From Pseudaquabacterium pictum (GTDB lineage: Bacteria; Pseudomonadota; Gammaproteobacteria; Burkholderiales; Burkholderiaceae_C): 64,000 nt of DNA. Of this stretch, positions 33,833 to 41,997 are shown one piece after another. How positions within the stretch are numbered: the stretch's first letter is position 1; each line of letters starts with the position of its first letter. The notes under the pieces were generated by a model. It was not told the origin of the DNA. It did no database searches and worked only from the letters and a program-made list of their open reading frames with translations. Position numbers and translations under genes: made by a program. The DNA is taken from assembly GCF_005403045.1 (NCBI RefSeq), contig NZ_BJCL01000003.1, positions 524,108 through 588,107 on the forward strand, read 5' to 3'.

Positions 33833-34689
33833 AGCCTGTCTTGTCGATCGTCATCCCGGCGCTGAACGAAGATGCGGGCATCGGGGCCACGCTGCAGCCC
33901 TTGCATCCCTTGCGCATGCGAGGCGTCGAGCTAATGCTGGCCGATGGCGGCAGCAGCGACGCCACGACGGCGCTGGCCCGGCCCTGGGTCGACGCCATGG
34001 TGGACGCGCCGCGCGGTCGTGCGCTGCAGATGAACGCGGGTGCCGCGCTGGCTCGGGCCGATGTGCTGCTGTTTCTGCATGCCGAAACCCGGCTGCCGCC
34101 GCTTGCCGACGTGCTGGTGCTGCAGGTCAGGCAGGGAGCCGGCGGCGGCGCCTGCTGGGGCCGCTTCGATGTGCGCATCGCGGGCCGCCCCTGGATGCTG
34201 CGCGTCGTGTCATGGCTGATGAACCTGCGCTCCCGCCTGAGCGGCATCGTCACCGGCGACCAGGCGATCTTCGTCACACGGGAGGCCTTCGAGCAGGTTG
34301 GCGGCTTCCCGGTCCAGCCGCTGATGGAAGACATCGAGATCTCGCGCCGGCTGAAGCGCCTGGGTCCTCCCGCCTGCCTGCGCGCAAGGGTCTGCACCTC
34401 GGGCCGGCGCTGGGAGCAGTGCGGCGTCTGGCGCACCATCGTGCTGATGTGGCACCCGCGCTGGCGTTACTGGCGGAAGCCGGCGCTGCGGCGCTTGCCG
34501 AGCGCATGCTGCAACACGCGCTGGCTCAGGCCACGGCGGCGGATGTCGGACCCGTCGAACTGTGCACCGCTCCGGATGCCACGCATCCCGCGCTGCAGGC
34601 CGCGGCAGCCAGACATGGCGCCCTGCTGCCCGAGCAAGGCACCGGCGATCTCGGCCTGCGCATGCAGCGCGCATTGGCGCGCAGCCTGA
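33829..34689 (+). CDS. TIGR04283-type glycosyltransferase, C-terminus out of frame
   Basis: A family 2 glycosyltransferase: SIVIPALNEDAGIGATL at 6-22, LADGGSSDAT at 36-45, LLFLHAETRLPP near 81-92 (most relatives have Asp in HADT), and GDQAIFVTREAFEQVGGFP with LMEDIEISRRLKRLG. These match the 'rSAM/selenodomain-associated transferase 2' family, now called arsenosugar biosynthesis glycosyltransferase. Likeness ends near base 34,460 (MWHPRW). Beyond that the frame reads an arginine-rich tail that is a shadow of the DUF2064 gene in the next frame, so the true C-terminus has been lost in a deletion. It overlaps the DUF547 remnant by 4 bp. Confidence 0.78.
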   Translation: MKPVLSIVIPALNEDAGIGATLQPLHPLRMRGVELMLADGGSSDATTALARPWVDAMVDAPRGRALQMNAGAALARADVLLFLHAETRLPPLADVLVLQVRQGAGGGACWGRFDVRIAGRPWMLRVVSWLMNLRSRLSGIVTGDQAIFVTREAFEQVGGFPVQPLMEDIEISRRLKRLGPPACLRARVCTSGRRWEQCGVWRTIVLMWHPRWRYWRKPALRRLPSACCNTRWLRPRRRMSDPSNCAPLRMPRIPRCRPRQPDMAPCCPSKAPAISACACSAHWRAA

Positions 34690-35045
34690 TGCGCCACGGC
34701 CGCGTACTGCTGATCGGCACCGATGCGCCGGCGCTGGACGCCGCCGTGCTGCGCCAGGCGGCGCCCGCACTGCAGGACCACGATGCCGTGTTCGTGTCGG
34801 CCCTGGACGGCGGCTATGCCCTGGTGGGTCAGCGTCGAGCGGACCCGCGCTGGTATCCCGACATGCGCTGGAGCCATGACCGCGTGATGGACCAGACGCG
34901 CGAGCGGCTGCGGGCGGTCGGCGTCCGCTGGGCGGAGCTGCCTCCGGTGGCCGACATCGGCGAGCCGGTGGAACTGGTGCACGTGCCACCCGGCTGGCTC
35001 GATGGCTTGGAGATCGCCAGCCGGATCCGGGAGCAGCAAGCATGA
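34458..35045 (+). pseudogene. TIGR04282-type (DUF2064) glycosyltransferase lacking its N-terminus
   Basis: The frame reads as a DUF2064 nucleotidyl/glycosyltransferase from APALALLAEAGAAALAERML onward, with LIGTDAPALDAAVLRQA, SALDGGYALVG and MRWSHDRVMDQTRERL as in the 'rSAM/selenodomain-associated transferase 1' family. The usual first 25 or so residues, with the VFAKAPxxGxxKTRL nucleotide-binding loop, are missing: the upstream sequence belongs to the TIGR04283 gene in another frame. The first usable ATG is at 34506. It either makes a short protein, needs frameshifting, or is dead. Its stop overlaps the next start (ATGA at 35042). Confidence 0.7.
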
Positions 35046-36238
35046 AGCGGCTGGTGCTGGCCGGCGCCGGCCATGCCCACGCACTGGTGTTGCGCGCACT
35101 GGTACGGCAGCCGATGCCCGGCGTCGAGGTCGTGGTGATCTCGCCGGAGCCGCTGGCGCCCTACTCGGGCATGGTGCCTGGGTGGCTGTCCGGTCACTAC
35201 CGGTTCGACGAGATCGCCATCGACTTTCCGCCCTTGGCCGCGGCGGCCGGCGCGCGCTGGTGTCGGGACGAGATCCATGCACTGGATCCGGCACGCCGGC
35301 AGCTGCGGCTGGCGGACGGCAGCACGCTCGACTACGACGTGCTGTCCCTGAACGTCGGCTCGACGCTGCAACCGCCGCCAGCCGAACACGCACAGATGCT
35401 GCCCTTGCGCCCGCTGGCGATGCTGCATCGGCGCTACGAGAACTTGCTGGAGCGCTGGGCCCGGGCGCCTGCCGACCGGCCCTTCGTCGTCACCGCGGTG
35501 GGTGGCGGCGCGGCCGGCTTCGAGGCCTTGCTCGCGGTGCTGACCCGGCTGCGGGCCCTGCGTCCGGACCACCCCGTGCATGGCAGCCTGCTGACCCGGG
35601 GCACGCGCCTGCTGCCCGGGCTGGCGCCGGCCGCACGGCGTGCCGCGCAGCGCGCACTGGACCGCGCCGGGGTGACCGTGCAGTTCGGCAGCGGTTGGTG
35701 CACGTCCGTCGACCGCAGCGACGTCGTCCTCTGGGCCACTGGGGCCGAAGCGCACGGATGGCAGCGGGACCCCGCGCGCCGTGGCTCGTTGGCGGTCGAC
35801 GAGCAGGGCTTCGTGCGCATTGACGAGCTGCTGCGATCGGTGTCACACCCGCAGGTGTTTGCCACCGGCGATTGCGCCAGCTGGTCCGGCCAGGCCCTGC
35901 CCAAGGCTGGCGTGCATGCGGTGCGCATGGGGCCGGTGCTTGCGGGCAACCTGCGCGCGGCGCTGAGGGTGCCGGCAGCTGCCGGCGACCTCCGTGTCCA
36001 CCGGCCGCAGCGCCACTTCCTGGCCTTGCTGGCCACGGGTGATGGACGCGCCATCGCATCCCGCGGGCCCTTCGGTGCCGAAGGCGCCTGGGCGTGGCGC
36101 TTGAAGGACTGCATCGACCGCCGCTTCCTGCAGCAGTTCGTCGCAACACAGGCCACACCCCCGAACGCTTCCCAGCCCGCGAAAACCCTCAACCCGTTGG
36201 CCGACGTGTCGGCCCGCCACTCAGGAGAATCCCCATGA
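35042..36238 (+). CDS. FAD/NAD(P) oxidoreductase of the SelD-N-terminus type (TIGR03169)
   Basis: A 398-residue two-dinucleotide-domain flavoprotein: GAGHAHALVLRAL at 7-19, VVVISPEPLAPYSGMVPGWLSGHY at 36-58 (key residues PYSGM and GHY), a second nucleotide motif VGGGAAGFEALLA near 152-164 and GVFATGD-like QVFATGDCASW. This GxGHxH start and PYSGMxPG segment are those of the domain fused to selenide, water dikinase in some organisms; here it stands alone. It resembles type II NADH dehydrogenases and may reduce a quinone or a chalcogen compound. It overlaps both neighbours by 4 bp. No selD gene is in the window. Confidence 0.83.
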   Translation: MKRLVLAGAGHAHALVLRALVRQPMPGVEVVVISPEPLAPYSGMVPGWLSGHYRFDEIAIDFPPLAAAAGARWCRDEIHALDPARRQLRLADGSTLDYDVLSLNVGSTLQPPPAEHAQMLPLRPLAMLHRRYENLLERWARAPADRPFVVTAVGGGAAGFEALLAVLTRLRALRPDHPVHGSLLTRGTRLLPGLAPAARRAAQRALDRAGVTVQFGSGWCTSVDRSDVVLWATGAEAHGWQRDPARRGSLAVDEQGFVRIDELLRSVSHPQVFATGDCASWSGQALPKAGVHAVRMGPVLAGNLRAALRVPAAAGDLRVHRPQRHFLALLATGDGRAIASRGPFGAEGAWAWRLKDCIDRRFLQQFVATQATPPNASQPAKTLNPLADVSARHSGESP

Positions 36239-37125
36239 ACTTGACCCGTCGGCATGCGGCCTCCCTGGCCCTGGGAAGTCTGCTGAGTCTGCCCGGCCTG
36301 GCGCTGGCACAAGGCGCTCCGCTGAAGTTCGGCGTCGGCATGTTCCAGCCCGACCGGGAGAAGAACGACGCCACCTACCGCCCGCTGGCCGCACACCTGG
36401 CACAGCGCCTGGGGCGGCCGGTCGAACTGCGCACGGTCGACAGCTGGGAGGGCCTGGCTAAGAGCCTGGCCAACGGCGAGACCGACGTCGCCTTGATGGG
36501 CCCGTGGGGCTACGTGCTGGCCAATCACTTCGCCGAGGCGCAGGTGGTCTCGACCATCCTGTACCAGGGCAAGCCGGAATACTTCGCGATGATCGTGACC
36601 CATCCGGATTCGGGGCTGAACAGCATCGACGACCTGCTGGGGCCCAAGGGCAGGGGGCGCAACTTCGCCTTTGGCGACAAGGGCTCGACCTCCGGCTACC
36701 TGATCCCGGTGCATGAGTTCCAGAAACGTGGCATCGATCCCGAGAAGCACTTTGCCCGCGTGCTGTACACCAAGCACCAGGCCATCCAGACGCAGGTGAC
36801 GGCGGGCCAGCTCGATGCCGGCGCCGACTACAACCGTAACCGCGACGCGATGATTTCGCAGGGCCTGATCGCGGCCGCGCGCAGCAAGGTCATCTGGCAG
36901 TCGGCACCTCTGCCGAACGACGCGTTCGCCGTCAGCGCCGTGCTGGCGAAGGACGTGGCCCTGGTGAGGGGCTTGCAGGCGGCGCTGGCGGAGATCGGCC
37001 CGCTGCTGGCCGGTCAGCCGAACCTGCTGCCCGCCAATTACACCGGTTTCGTGACCCGCGACAACGCGTTCTACAAGCCCATCCGGGATGCCGGACTGGC
37101 CACCGGCAAGCTGGGCGCACGGTGA
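36235..37125 (+). CDS. PhnD-like periplasmic substrate-binding protein
   Basis: A 296-residue phosphate/phosphite/phosphonate-type binding protein. N-terminal export signal (MNLTRR then a hydrophobic LALGSLLSLPGLALAQG, twin-Arg present). Family parts: LKFGVGMFQPDREKN, DVALMGPWGYVLA, PDSGLNSIDDL and FGDKGSTSGYLIP, the last containing the anion-binding Ser/Thr. It would bind a phosphonate, phosphite or a similar oxyanion; arsenite sensor AioX belongs to the same fold. Start ATG at 36235 overlaps the previous stop (ATGA), with AGGAGAA upstream. It is followed by its permease and ATPase genes. Confidence 0.85.
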   Translation: MNLTRRHAASLALGSLLSLPGLALAQGAPLKFGVGMFQPDREKNDATYRPLAAHLAQRLGRPVELRTVDSWEGLAKSLANGETDVALMGPWGYVLANHFAEAQVVSTILYQGKPEYFAMIVTHPDSGLNSIDDLLGPKGRGRNFAFGDKGSTSGYLIPVHEFQKRGIDPEKHFARVLYTKHQAIQTQVTAGQLDAGADYNRNRDAMISQGLIAAARSKVIWQSAPLPNDAFAVSAVLAKDVALVRGLQAALAEIGPLLAGQPNLLPANYTGFVTRDNAFYKPIRDAGLATGKLGAR

Positions 37126-38027
37126 CCGGGCTGGCACATCGTCAGCCATCGCAGCCGGTGCGCTGGGCGCTGCCCGCGGGCCGGGCTGGCTTTGCCACGC
37201 TGGTCGCGTTCTACGCGGTGCTGGTAGCGCTGTGCCTGGCCACGCTGGTGGCCGCGGGCGATCTCAACTTCGGCCGCAACCCCTGGGACAACTTGCTCAA
37301 GACCGTGGGCGACTTCGCGCGGCCGAGTTTCCTGGACGTCTGGTTCGGCCCCGAGCGGCTGGAGTACCGCAGCGACGACGGCACCGTGCTGCGCGTGGAG
37401 AACCGCCGCGAGGTCGAGGCGACCTTCCTCGCCGCCGTGGGGCGGGCCACCTGGGTGACCTTCCAGATCGCGACGCTGGGGTCGCTGCTGGCCGCGCTGA
37501 TGGCCCTGCCGCTGGCGATGCTGGTGGCGCGCAACCTTCGCGCGCCGCGGCCGTTGGCCTGGGCGGCCAAGGGCGTGCTCGACTTGTCTCGAGCAGTGCA
37601 CACGCTGGTGTTCGGCCTGATCCTCGTGGGCATCGTGGGCCTGGGGCCAACTGCCGGAGTGCTGGCCATCGCGCTGCACTCGATGGGCACCTACGGCAAG
37701 CTGTTCGCCGAGAGCATCGAGTCGCTGGACATGGCGGCGGTCGATGCCGTGCGCGCCACCGGCGCGGGCGAGGCACAGGTCTTCTTCCACGGCGTGTGGC
37801 CCTCGGTGCTGCCGCAGTTCGTCAGCCACCACCTGTACGTGTGGGAGTTCAACATCCGCGACTCCACCATCCTGGGGCTGATCGGCGCCGGCGGGCTGGG
37901 GCTGCTGATCAGCGAAGCGGTCAGCCTGTTCCAGTGGAGCCGGCTGGCCACCTTGCTGATTGTGGTGGTGGCGCTGGTGATGGCTTTCGATGCGTTGTCG
38001 CGCCGCATCCGGGAGGTGCTGCTGTGA
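37122..38027 (+). CDS. PhnE-like ABC transporter permease
   Basis: A 301-residue membrane protein with about six hydrophobic segments and a long periplasmic loop after the first (about residues 45-110), as in PhnE. The EAA-type cytoplasmic loop is seen as AVDAVRATGAGEAQVFFHGVWPSVLP near 206-231 (EAA-loop Gly at GAGEAQ). It forms the channel for the PhnD-like receptor. The start is GTG at 37122, overlapping the previous stop (GTGA). The ATPase gene follows after 10 bp. Confidence 0.87.
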   Translation: MTGLAHRQPSQPVRWALPAGRAGFATLVAFYAVLVALCLATLVAAGDLNFGRNPWDNLLKTVGDFARPSFLDVWFGPERLEYRSDDGTVLRVENRREVEATFLAAVGRATWVTFQIATLGSLLAALMALPLAMLVARNLRAPRPLAWAAKGVLDLSRAVHTLVFGLILVGIVGLGPTAGVLAIALHSMGTYGKLFAESIESLDMAAVDAVRATGAGEAQVFFHGVWPSVLPQFVSHHLYVWEFNIRDSTILGLIGAGGLGLLISEAVSLFQWSRLATLLIVVVALVMAFDALSRRIREVLL

Positions 38028-38037
38028 GGACCTTGTC

Positions 38038-38856
38038 GTGAGTGCGGCCGTCTGTCTGAAGGACGTGCAGGTGGTGGTCGGCAACCGTGTGCTGCTCGAC
38101 GTGCCGCGTCTGGTCATCGAGCCGGGCGAGCGGGTGGCCATCGTCGGGCCCAATGGCGCTGGCAAGAGCACCTTGCTGAAGCTGATCGGCGCGCTGGTCG
38201 AGGCCCATCAAGGGCGTGTCAAGGTGCTCGGTCGCTCGCTGGGCCCAGGCGACCGGGCTGCGGACCGCCGCGCTTTGCGCCGTGACACCGGCCTGCTGAT
38301 GCAGGGCCTGCACCTGGTGCCGCGGCTGAGCGCGCGTGAGAACGTGCTGATTGGCGCACTGGCCCGGCTGCGCGGCGCAAAGGCCGTGCGCAGCTGGTGC
38401 CGCTGGTATCCGCAGGAACTGATCGCCGAAGCCGACGCCGCGCTGGCGGCCCTCGATCTCGGGGACCGCGGCGACATACGTGCTGACCGGCTGTCCGGCG
38501 GTGAGCGGCAGAAGGTCGCCCTCGCGCGCCTGCAACTGCAGCGCCCGCGCCTGTTGCTGGCCGACGAGCCCACTTCGGCGCTGGATCCGGCAGCGACCCG
38601 GGAGGTGTGCCTTGCGCTGTGTGCCGTGGCTGCAGCGCCCGGGCGGACGCTGCTGACCGTGGTTCACGACCTCGAACTGCTGCCGCTGCTGGCCACCCGC
38701 GTCATCGGCATGGCCGAAGGCCGGGTGCGCTGGGACCGGCCGCTGGGCGATGTGACGCCGTCGCTGCTGCAGGCCCTCTACGGACGGCACGCCGCCGACG
38801 TGACTCCAGCCGCGCCTTCCGAGCCAGTTGCCATGGTCAGGCTGGCCAACGCCTGA
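38038..38856 (+). CDS. PhnC-like ABC transporter ATPase
   Basis: A 272-residue ABC ATPase: Walker A GPNGAGKST near 38-46, Q-loop LLMQGLHLVPRLSARENV, signature LSGGERQKVALARL, Walker B LLLADEPTSALDP and H-loop VVHDLE. The long insertion after ENVLIGALARLRG is like PhnC. It powers the PhnDE-type importer. Start GTG at 38038 with GAGGA upstream. It ends 50 bp before the DUF302 lipoprotein gene. Confidence 0.88.
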   Translation: MSAAVCLKDVQVVVGNRVLLDVPRLVIEPGERVAIVGPNGAGKSTLLKLIGALVEAHQGRVKVLGRSLGPGDRAADRRALRRDTGLLMQGLHLVPRLSARENVLIGALARLRGAKAVRSWCRWYPQELIAEADAALAALDLGDRGDIRADRLSGGERQKVALARLQLQRPRLLLADEPTSALDPAATREVCLALCAVAAAPGRTLLTVVHDLELLPLLATRVIGMAEGRVRWDRPLGDVTPSLLQALYGRHAADVTPAAPSEPVAMVRLANA

Positions 38857-38906
38857 ACGCCGGCTTGACGGAAAAACCTTTGATTCACCACCACCAGGAG
38901 AAGACG

Positions 38907-39416
38907 ATGAAGATTTACAAAGGACTGGCGCTCGCTCTCGGGGCCTTGCTGCTGGGCGGCTGCGGCGCGATGGGTGCCCACCACGGCGCTGGCGGCCCGG
39001 GGCATGGCGGCAACCGCGCCACCGCCACGCACGGCCTGACCGCGCTGCAGAGCCCCTACACGCCGGCCGAGACCATGAACCGGCTGGAAGCCGAGGTGAA
39101 GAAGCGCAACCTCGCGGTGGTGGCCCGCATCGACCATGCCGCCGCAGCGCAGCGCATCGGCCAGACCTTGCGGCCGACCGAACTGCTGATCTTCGGCAAC
39201 CCGCAGGCCGGCACGCCGCTGATGCTGTGCGCCCAGCTGACCAGCATCGACCTGCCGATGAAGGCACTGGTGTGGGCCGATTCGGCCGGCCAGACCTGGC
39301 TCGGCTACAACGACCCGCAGTGGCTGATGCACCGCCACGGCCAGCGCGACTGTGCACCGGCCGAGCAGGTGGGCAAGGCGCTGGCCGGCATCGCCGCCGC
39401 CGTGGTGGCGAAGTGA
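38907..39416 (+). CDS. DUF302-domain lipoprotein
   Basis: A 169-residue secreted protein. Lipobox LLLGGC puts the acylated Cys at about residue 21, followed by a Gly/His-rich linker (MGAHHGAGGPGHGG). The rest is a DUF302 domain: AETMNRLEAEVKKRN, VARIDHAAAA, LLIFGNPQAGTPLM and LVWADSAGQTWLGYND. The role of DUF302 is unknown; it occurs in envelope and sulfur or metal contexts. The His-rich linker may bind metal. ATG at 38907 follows CAGGAGAAGAC. It overlaps the next gene's GTG start (GTGA). Confidence 0.82.
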   Translation: MKIYKGLALALGALLLGGCGAMGAHHGAGGPGHGGNRATATHGLTALQSPYTPAETMNRLEAEVKKRNLAVVARIDHAAAAQRIGQTLRPTELLIFGNPQAGTPLMLCAQLTSIDLPMKALVWADSAGQTWLGYNDPQWLMHRHGQRDCAPAEQVGKALAGIAAAVVAK

Positions 39417-40408
39417 TCGAGGTTGACGATCCTGCGCCGTCGGTCGCGTCGGCTCCGGGGCGCAGCTGCCCGCTGCACTACCGGTACCGGCCCGAAGACT
39501 TCGCCATCGACGCACCCGAGCATCTGCGTGCGCTCGACGTGCTGTACGTGGTGGGCGGCCTGTACGGCAATCCGCTGGCGCTGGACCGCGTGCTGGAGCT
39601 TTTCGACCGCGAACGGGGCCGCAAGCGGTTGGTGTTCAACGGCGACTTTCACTGGTTCGATGCCGACCCTGAGGTCTTCGCGCAGGTGCAGCGCGGGGTG
39701 CTGGCGCACGAGGCCCTGAGGGGCAACGTCGAGACCGAACTGGCGGACCCGAACGCGGACGCCGACGCCGGCTGCGGCTGCGCTTATCCGGACTGGGTGG
39801 GCGACGGCGTGGTCGAGCGCTCCAACCGCATCCTGGCGCGCTTGCGGACAGCGGCAGACGCAAGCCAGCGTGCGGCGTTGGCGGCGCTGCCGATGTGCCA
39901 GCGTGCCGATGTCGGGCCGCTGCGGCTGGGCATCGTGCATGGCGACGCCACCTCGCTGGCGGGCTGGGGTTTCGCGCAGGAGCACCTGCGGGCGGCGGAA
40001 CACCGCGCCGAGGTCGCGCGCTGGCTGGACCGCGCGGGCGTGGACGCCTTCGCCTGCACCCACACCTGCCTGCCGGTGTTCCAGGCGGTGCCAAGGGTGC
40101 AGGGCCGGCACGCGCGCTGGATCCTCAACAACGGCGCCGCCGGCATGCCCAACTTCCGCGACGACGCCGCTGGACTGCTGACCCGCATCGCCGTCGCGCC
40201 GTCTGACAAGGCGCACAGGCGGTTCGGCGTCGAACTCGGCGGTGGGGTGGTGGCAGAGGCCATCGCCATTGACATCGACCTGCCGCGTTGGCGGTCCGGA
40301 TTCGAGGCCGTCTGGCCCGAGGGCAGCGATGCCCATGCGTCCTACTTCGATCGCATCGTGCGAGGGCCCGAGTACGCGGTTGCCGATGCGGTCCGACCCT
40401 TGGAGTGA
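39413..40408 (+). CDS. Divergent metallophosphoesterase-like protein
   Basis: A 331-residue protein with the order of calcineurin-type phosphoesterase motifs but altered ligands: GGLYGN (48-53) in place of DxHGN, NGDFH (76-80) kept, GNVE (104-107) in place of GNHE, HGD (176-178) kept, and THTC (216-219) in place of GHTH. A CGC pair (Cys121, Cys123) follows an Asp-rich stretch. The metal centre is therefore changed or lost. The start is GTG at 39413, overlapping the DUF302 stop; no ATG is close. It precedes the MTAP-like gene by 5 bp. A role on a phosphorylated or arsenylated ribose is only a guess. Confidence 0.65.
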   Translation: MIEVDDPAPSVASAPGRSCPLHYRYRPEDFAIDAPEHLRALDVLYVVGGLYGNPLALDRVLELFDRERGRKRLVFNGDFHWFDADPEVFAQVQRGVLAHEALRGNVETELADPNADADAGCGCAYPDWVGDGVVERSNRILARLRTAADASQRAALAALPMCQRADVGPLRLGIVHGDATSLAGWGFAQEHLRAAEHRAEVARWLDRAGVDAFACTHTCLPVFQAVPRVQGRHARWILNNGAAGMPNFRDDAAGLLTRIAVAPSDKAHRRFGVELGGGVVAEAIAIDIDLPRWRSGFEAVWPEGSDAHASYFDRIVRGPEYAVADAVRPLE

Positions 40409-40413
40409 ATCAG

Positions 40414-41259
40414 ATGCTCGCCATCGTAGGAGGCACGGGCCTCTATGAACTGCCCGGACTCGACATCGTCGAGCGCATCGCAGGCGACACACCGTTCGGC
40501 AGGGCGTCGGGCGACGTCCTTCGCGGTCGCCTGCATGACCGCGAGCTGCTGTTCCTCGCACGCCATGGCACTGGCCACCGGTTGCTGCCGCACGAGGTGA
40601 ACTACCGCGCCAACGTGTTCGCGCTCAAGCGGGCGGGGGCCACGATGCTGCTGGGGTTTTCGGCCGTCGGCAGCCTCGCACTCGAGGTGGCGCCGGGCAC
40701 GTTGGCCATGCCCGAGCAGTATGTCGACTGGACCCGCGGCCGCCGAGAGCAGTCGTTCTTCGGCGGCGGGGTTGCGGCCCATGTCTCAACGGCGCGACCC
40801 GTCAGCGCGGCGATGGTCGGTGCGGTGCAGGGCGCCGCGGAACGTACGGGTACTTCTCTGACAAGAGGCCTGACCTACGCCTGCGTCGAGGGGCCTCGCC
40901 TGGGTACCCAGGCCGAGAGCCACCTGCTGCGGCAACTGGGCTGCCACCTGGTGGGCATGACGAACGTGCCGGAAGCATTCCTGGCGCGCGAGGCGCAGAT
41001 GGCCTACGCCACGGTGGGCCTTGTCACCGACTACGACAGCTGGCTCGACGACCCCGCGCAGCATGTCAGCGTTGGCGCGATCTTCCAGCGCTACGGTCAG
41101 ACCTTGTCCATGGCCAGGCGGGTCCTTGACGAACTGTTGCGCATGCCTCCGCCGGAACCCGAGGCCGAAAGCCGGCAGGCGCTCACAAGTGCCATGCTGA
41201 CGTCCGACGAGGCACTCTGCGCAGATCAGAAGGCGTGGCTGTCCGTGCTGCGCGCATGA
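40414..41259 (+). CDS. MTAP/PNP-family nucleoside phosphorylase
   Basis: A 281-residue family 2 purine nucleoside phosphorylase: GGTGLYEL near 6-13, ARHGTGHRLLPHEVNYRANV near 50-69, YACVEGPRLGTQAES (phosphate/ribose site), GMTNVPEAFLAREA and the base-recognition loop TDYDSW, whose Asp is typical of 5'-methylthioadenosine or 6-amino purine use rather than guanosine. It would cleave a 5'-modified adenosine with phosphate. In the arsenosugar route a 5'-deoxy-5'-dimethylarsinoyl-adenosine must lose adenine, so this enzyme could do that step here; ordinary methylthioadenosine salvage is the simpler alternative. It is the last gene of the operon. Confidence 0.85.
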   Translation: MLAIVGGTGLYELPGLDIVERIAGDTPFGRASGDVLRGRLHDRELLFLARHGTGHRLLPHEVNYRANVFALKRAGATMLLGFSAVGSLALEVAPGTLAMPEQYVDWTRGRREQSFFGGGVAAHVSTARPVSAAMVGAVQGAAERTGTSLTRGLTYACVEGPRLGTQAESHLLRQLGCHLVGMTNVPEAFLAREAQMAYATVGLVTDYDSWLDDPAQHVSVGAIFQRYGQTLSMARRVLDELLRMPPPEPEAESRQALTSAMLTSDEALCADQKAWLSVLRA

Positions 41260-41355
41260 GTGCATCAGTCGGCGGGACGGGCCATTGCTTGTCGACATCC
41301 AACGGCAGGTGAGTCTGTTCACCACGGCAGCCCGCCCGCGTCGGAGTTGGCATGC

Positions 41356-41973
41356 TCAGGCAATCGCCTGCAGCCCCCGCAGCACCGCGGACCGCGTCGC
41401 GATGCGTTTGACCCAACCCTGTACCGACGGATACCGCTCGAGGCGCACACCGGCGTACTCCGGCGCGCGCAGCCAACCGAAGTTCATGACGTCGGCGACC
41501 GAGTAGCTCTGGCCCGCGAGCCATGGCACCGTCTGCAGGCGTGCTTCGAGCACGGCCGTCAGGCGATTGGCTTCCGCCTGGTACCGGTCGATGGCCAGCG
41601 GCACCTGTTCGCTGTGGCGCGCGAACCAGCCCGCCTGCCCGAACATCGGCCCGATGCCGCCGACCTGGAAGAAGGTGTACTCCAGCGCGCGGATGCGCTC
41701 CACCTGGTCGCCAGGCATCAGCCCCGGGAACTTCTCGGCCAGGTACCACAGGATGGCCCCTGACTCGAACACGCTCACAGGCGCGCCGCCCGGGCCGTCA
41801 GGATCGACGATGGCCGGGATGCGGCCGTTCGGGTTCAGGCGCAGGAAGTCCGGGCGCTTCTGCTCGTTGGCACCGAGGTTGATGCGGTGCACGCGGTAGG
41901 GCACGCCGAGTTCTTCCAGCGCGATGGGAACCTTCACGCCGTTGGGCGTGTTGGCGGTGTAGACGTCGATCAT
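41356..41973 (-). CDS. Glutathione S-transferase family protein (YfcG-like, Nu class)
   Basis: A 205-residue GST with the N-terminal thioredoxin fold motif TANTPNGVKV (7-16), FESGAILWYLAEKFPG near 70-85 and the C-terminal helical domain (PWLAGQSYSVADV). It resembles E. coli YfcG, a glutathione-dependent disulfide-bond oxidoreductase that lacks a catalytic Cys or Tyr and uses the TPN turn. It is convergent with the MTAP-like gene, 96 bp apart with no gene between, and lies 24 bp downstream of the Lpd-like gene, with which it may be transcribed. Confidence 0.87.
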   Translation of the reverse strand: MIDVYTANTPNGVKVPIALEELGVPYRVHRINLGANEQKRPDFLRLNPNGRIPAIVDPDGPGGAPVSVFESGAILWYLAEKFPGLMPGDQVERIRALEYTFFQVGGIGPMFGQAGWFARHSEQVPLAIDRYQAEANRLTAVLEARLQTVPWLAGQSYSVADVMNFGWLRAPEYAGVRLERYPSVQGWVKRIATRSAVLRGLQAIA

Positions 41974-41997
41974 GGTTGTGCTTTCAGAAGCTGTGGT

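Noticed and set aside
33829..41259. Firm call of an arsenosugar biosynthesis cluster
   Set aside because: ArsM and the selenocysteine-type radical SAM ArsS are not in the window, and both transferase genes are damaged. The link rests on family names and neighbours only.
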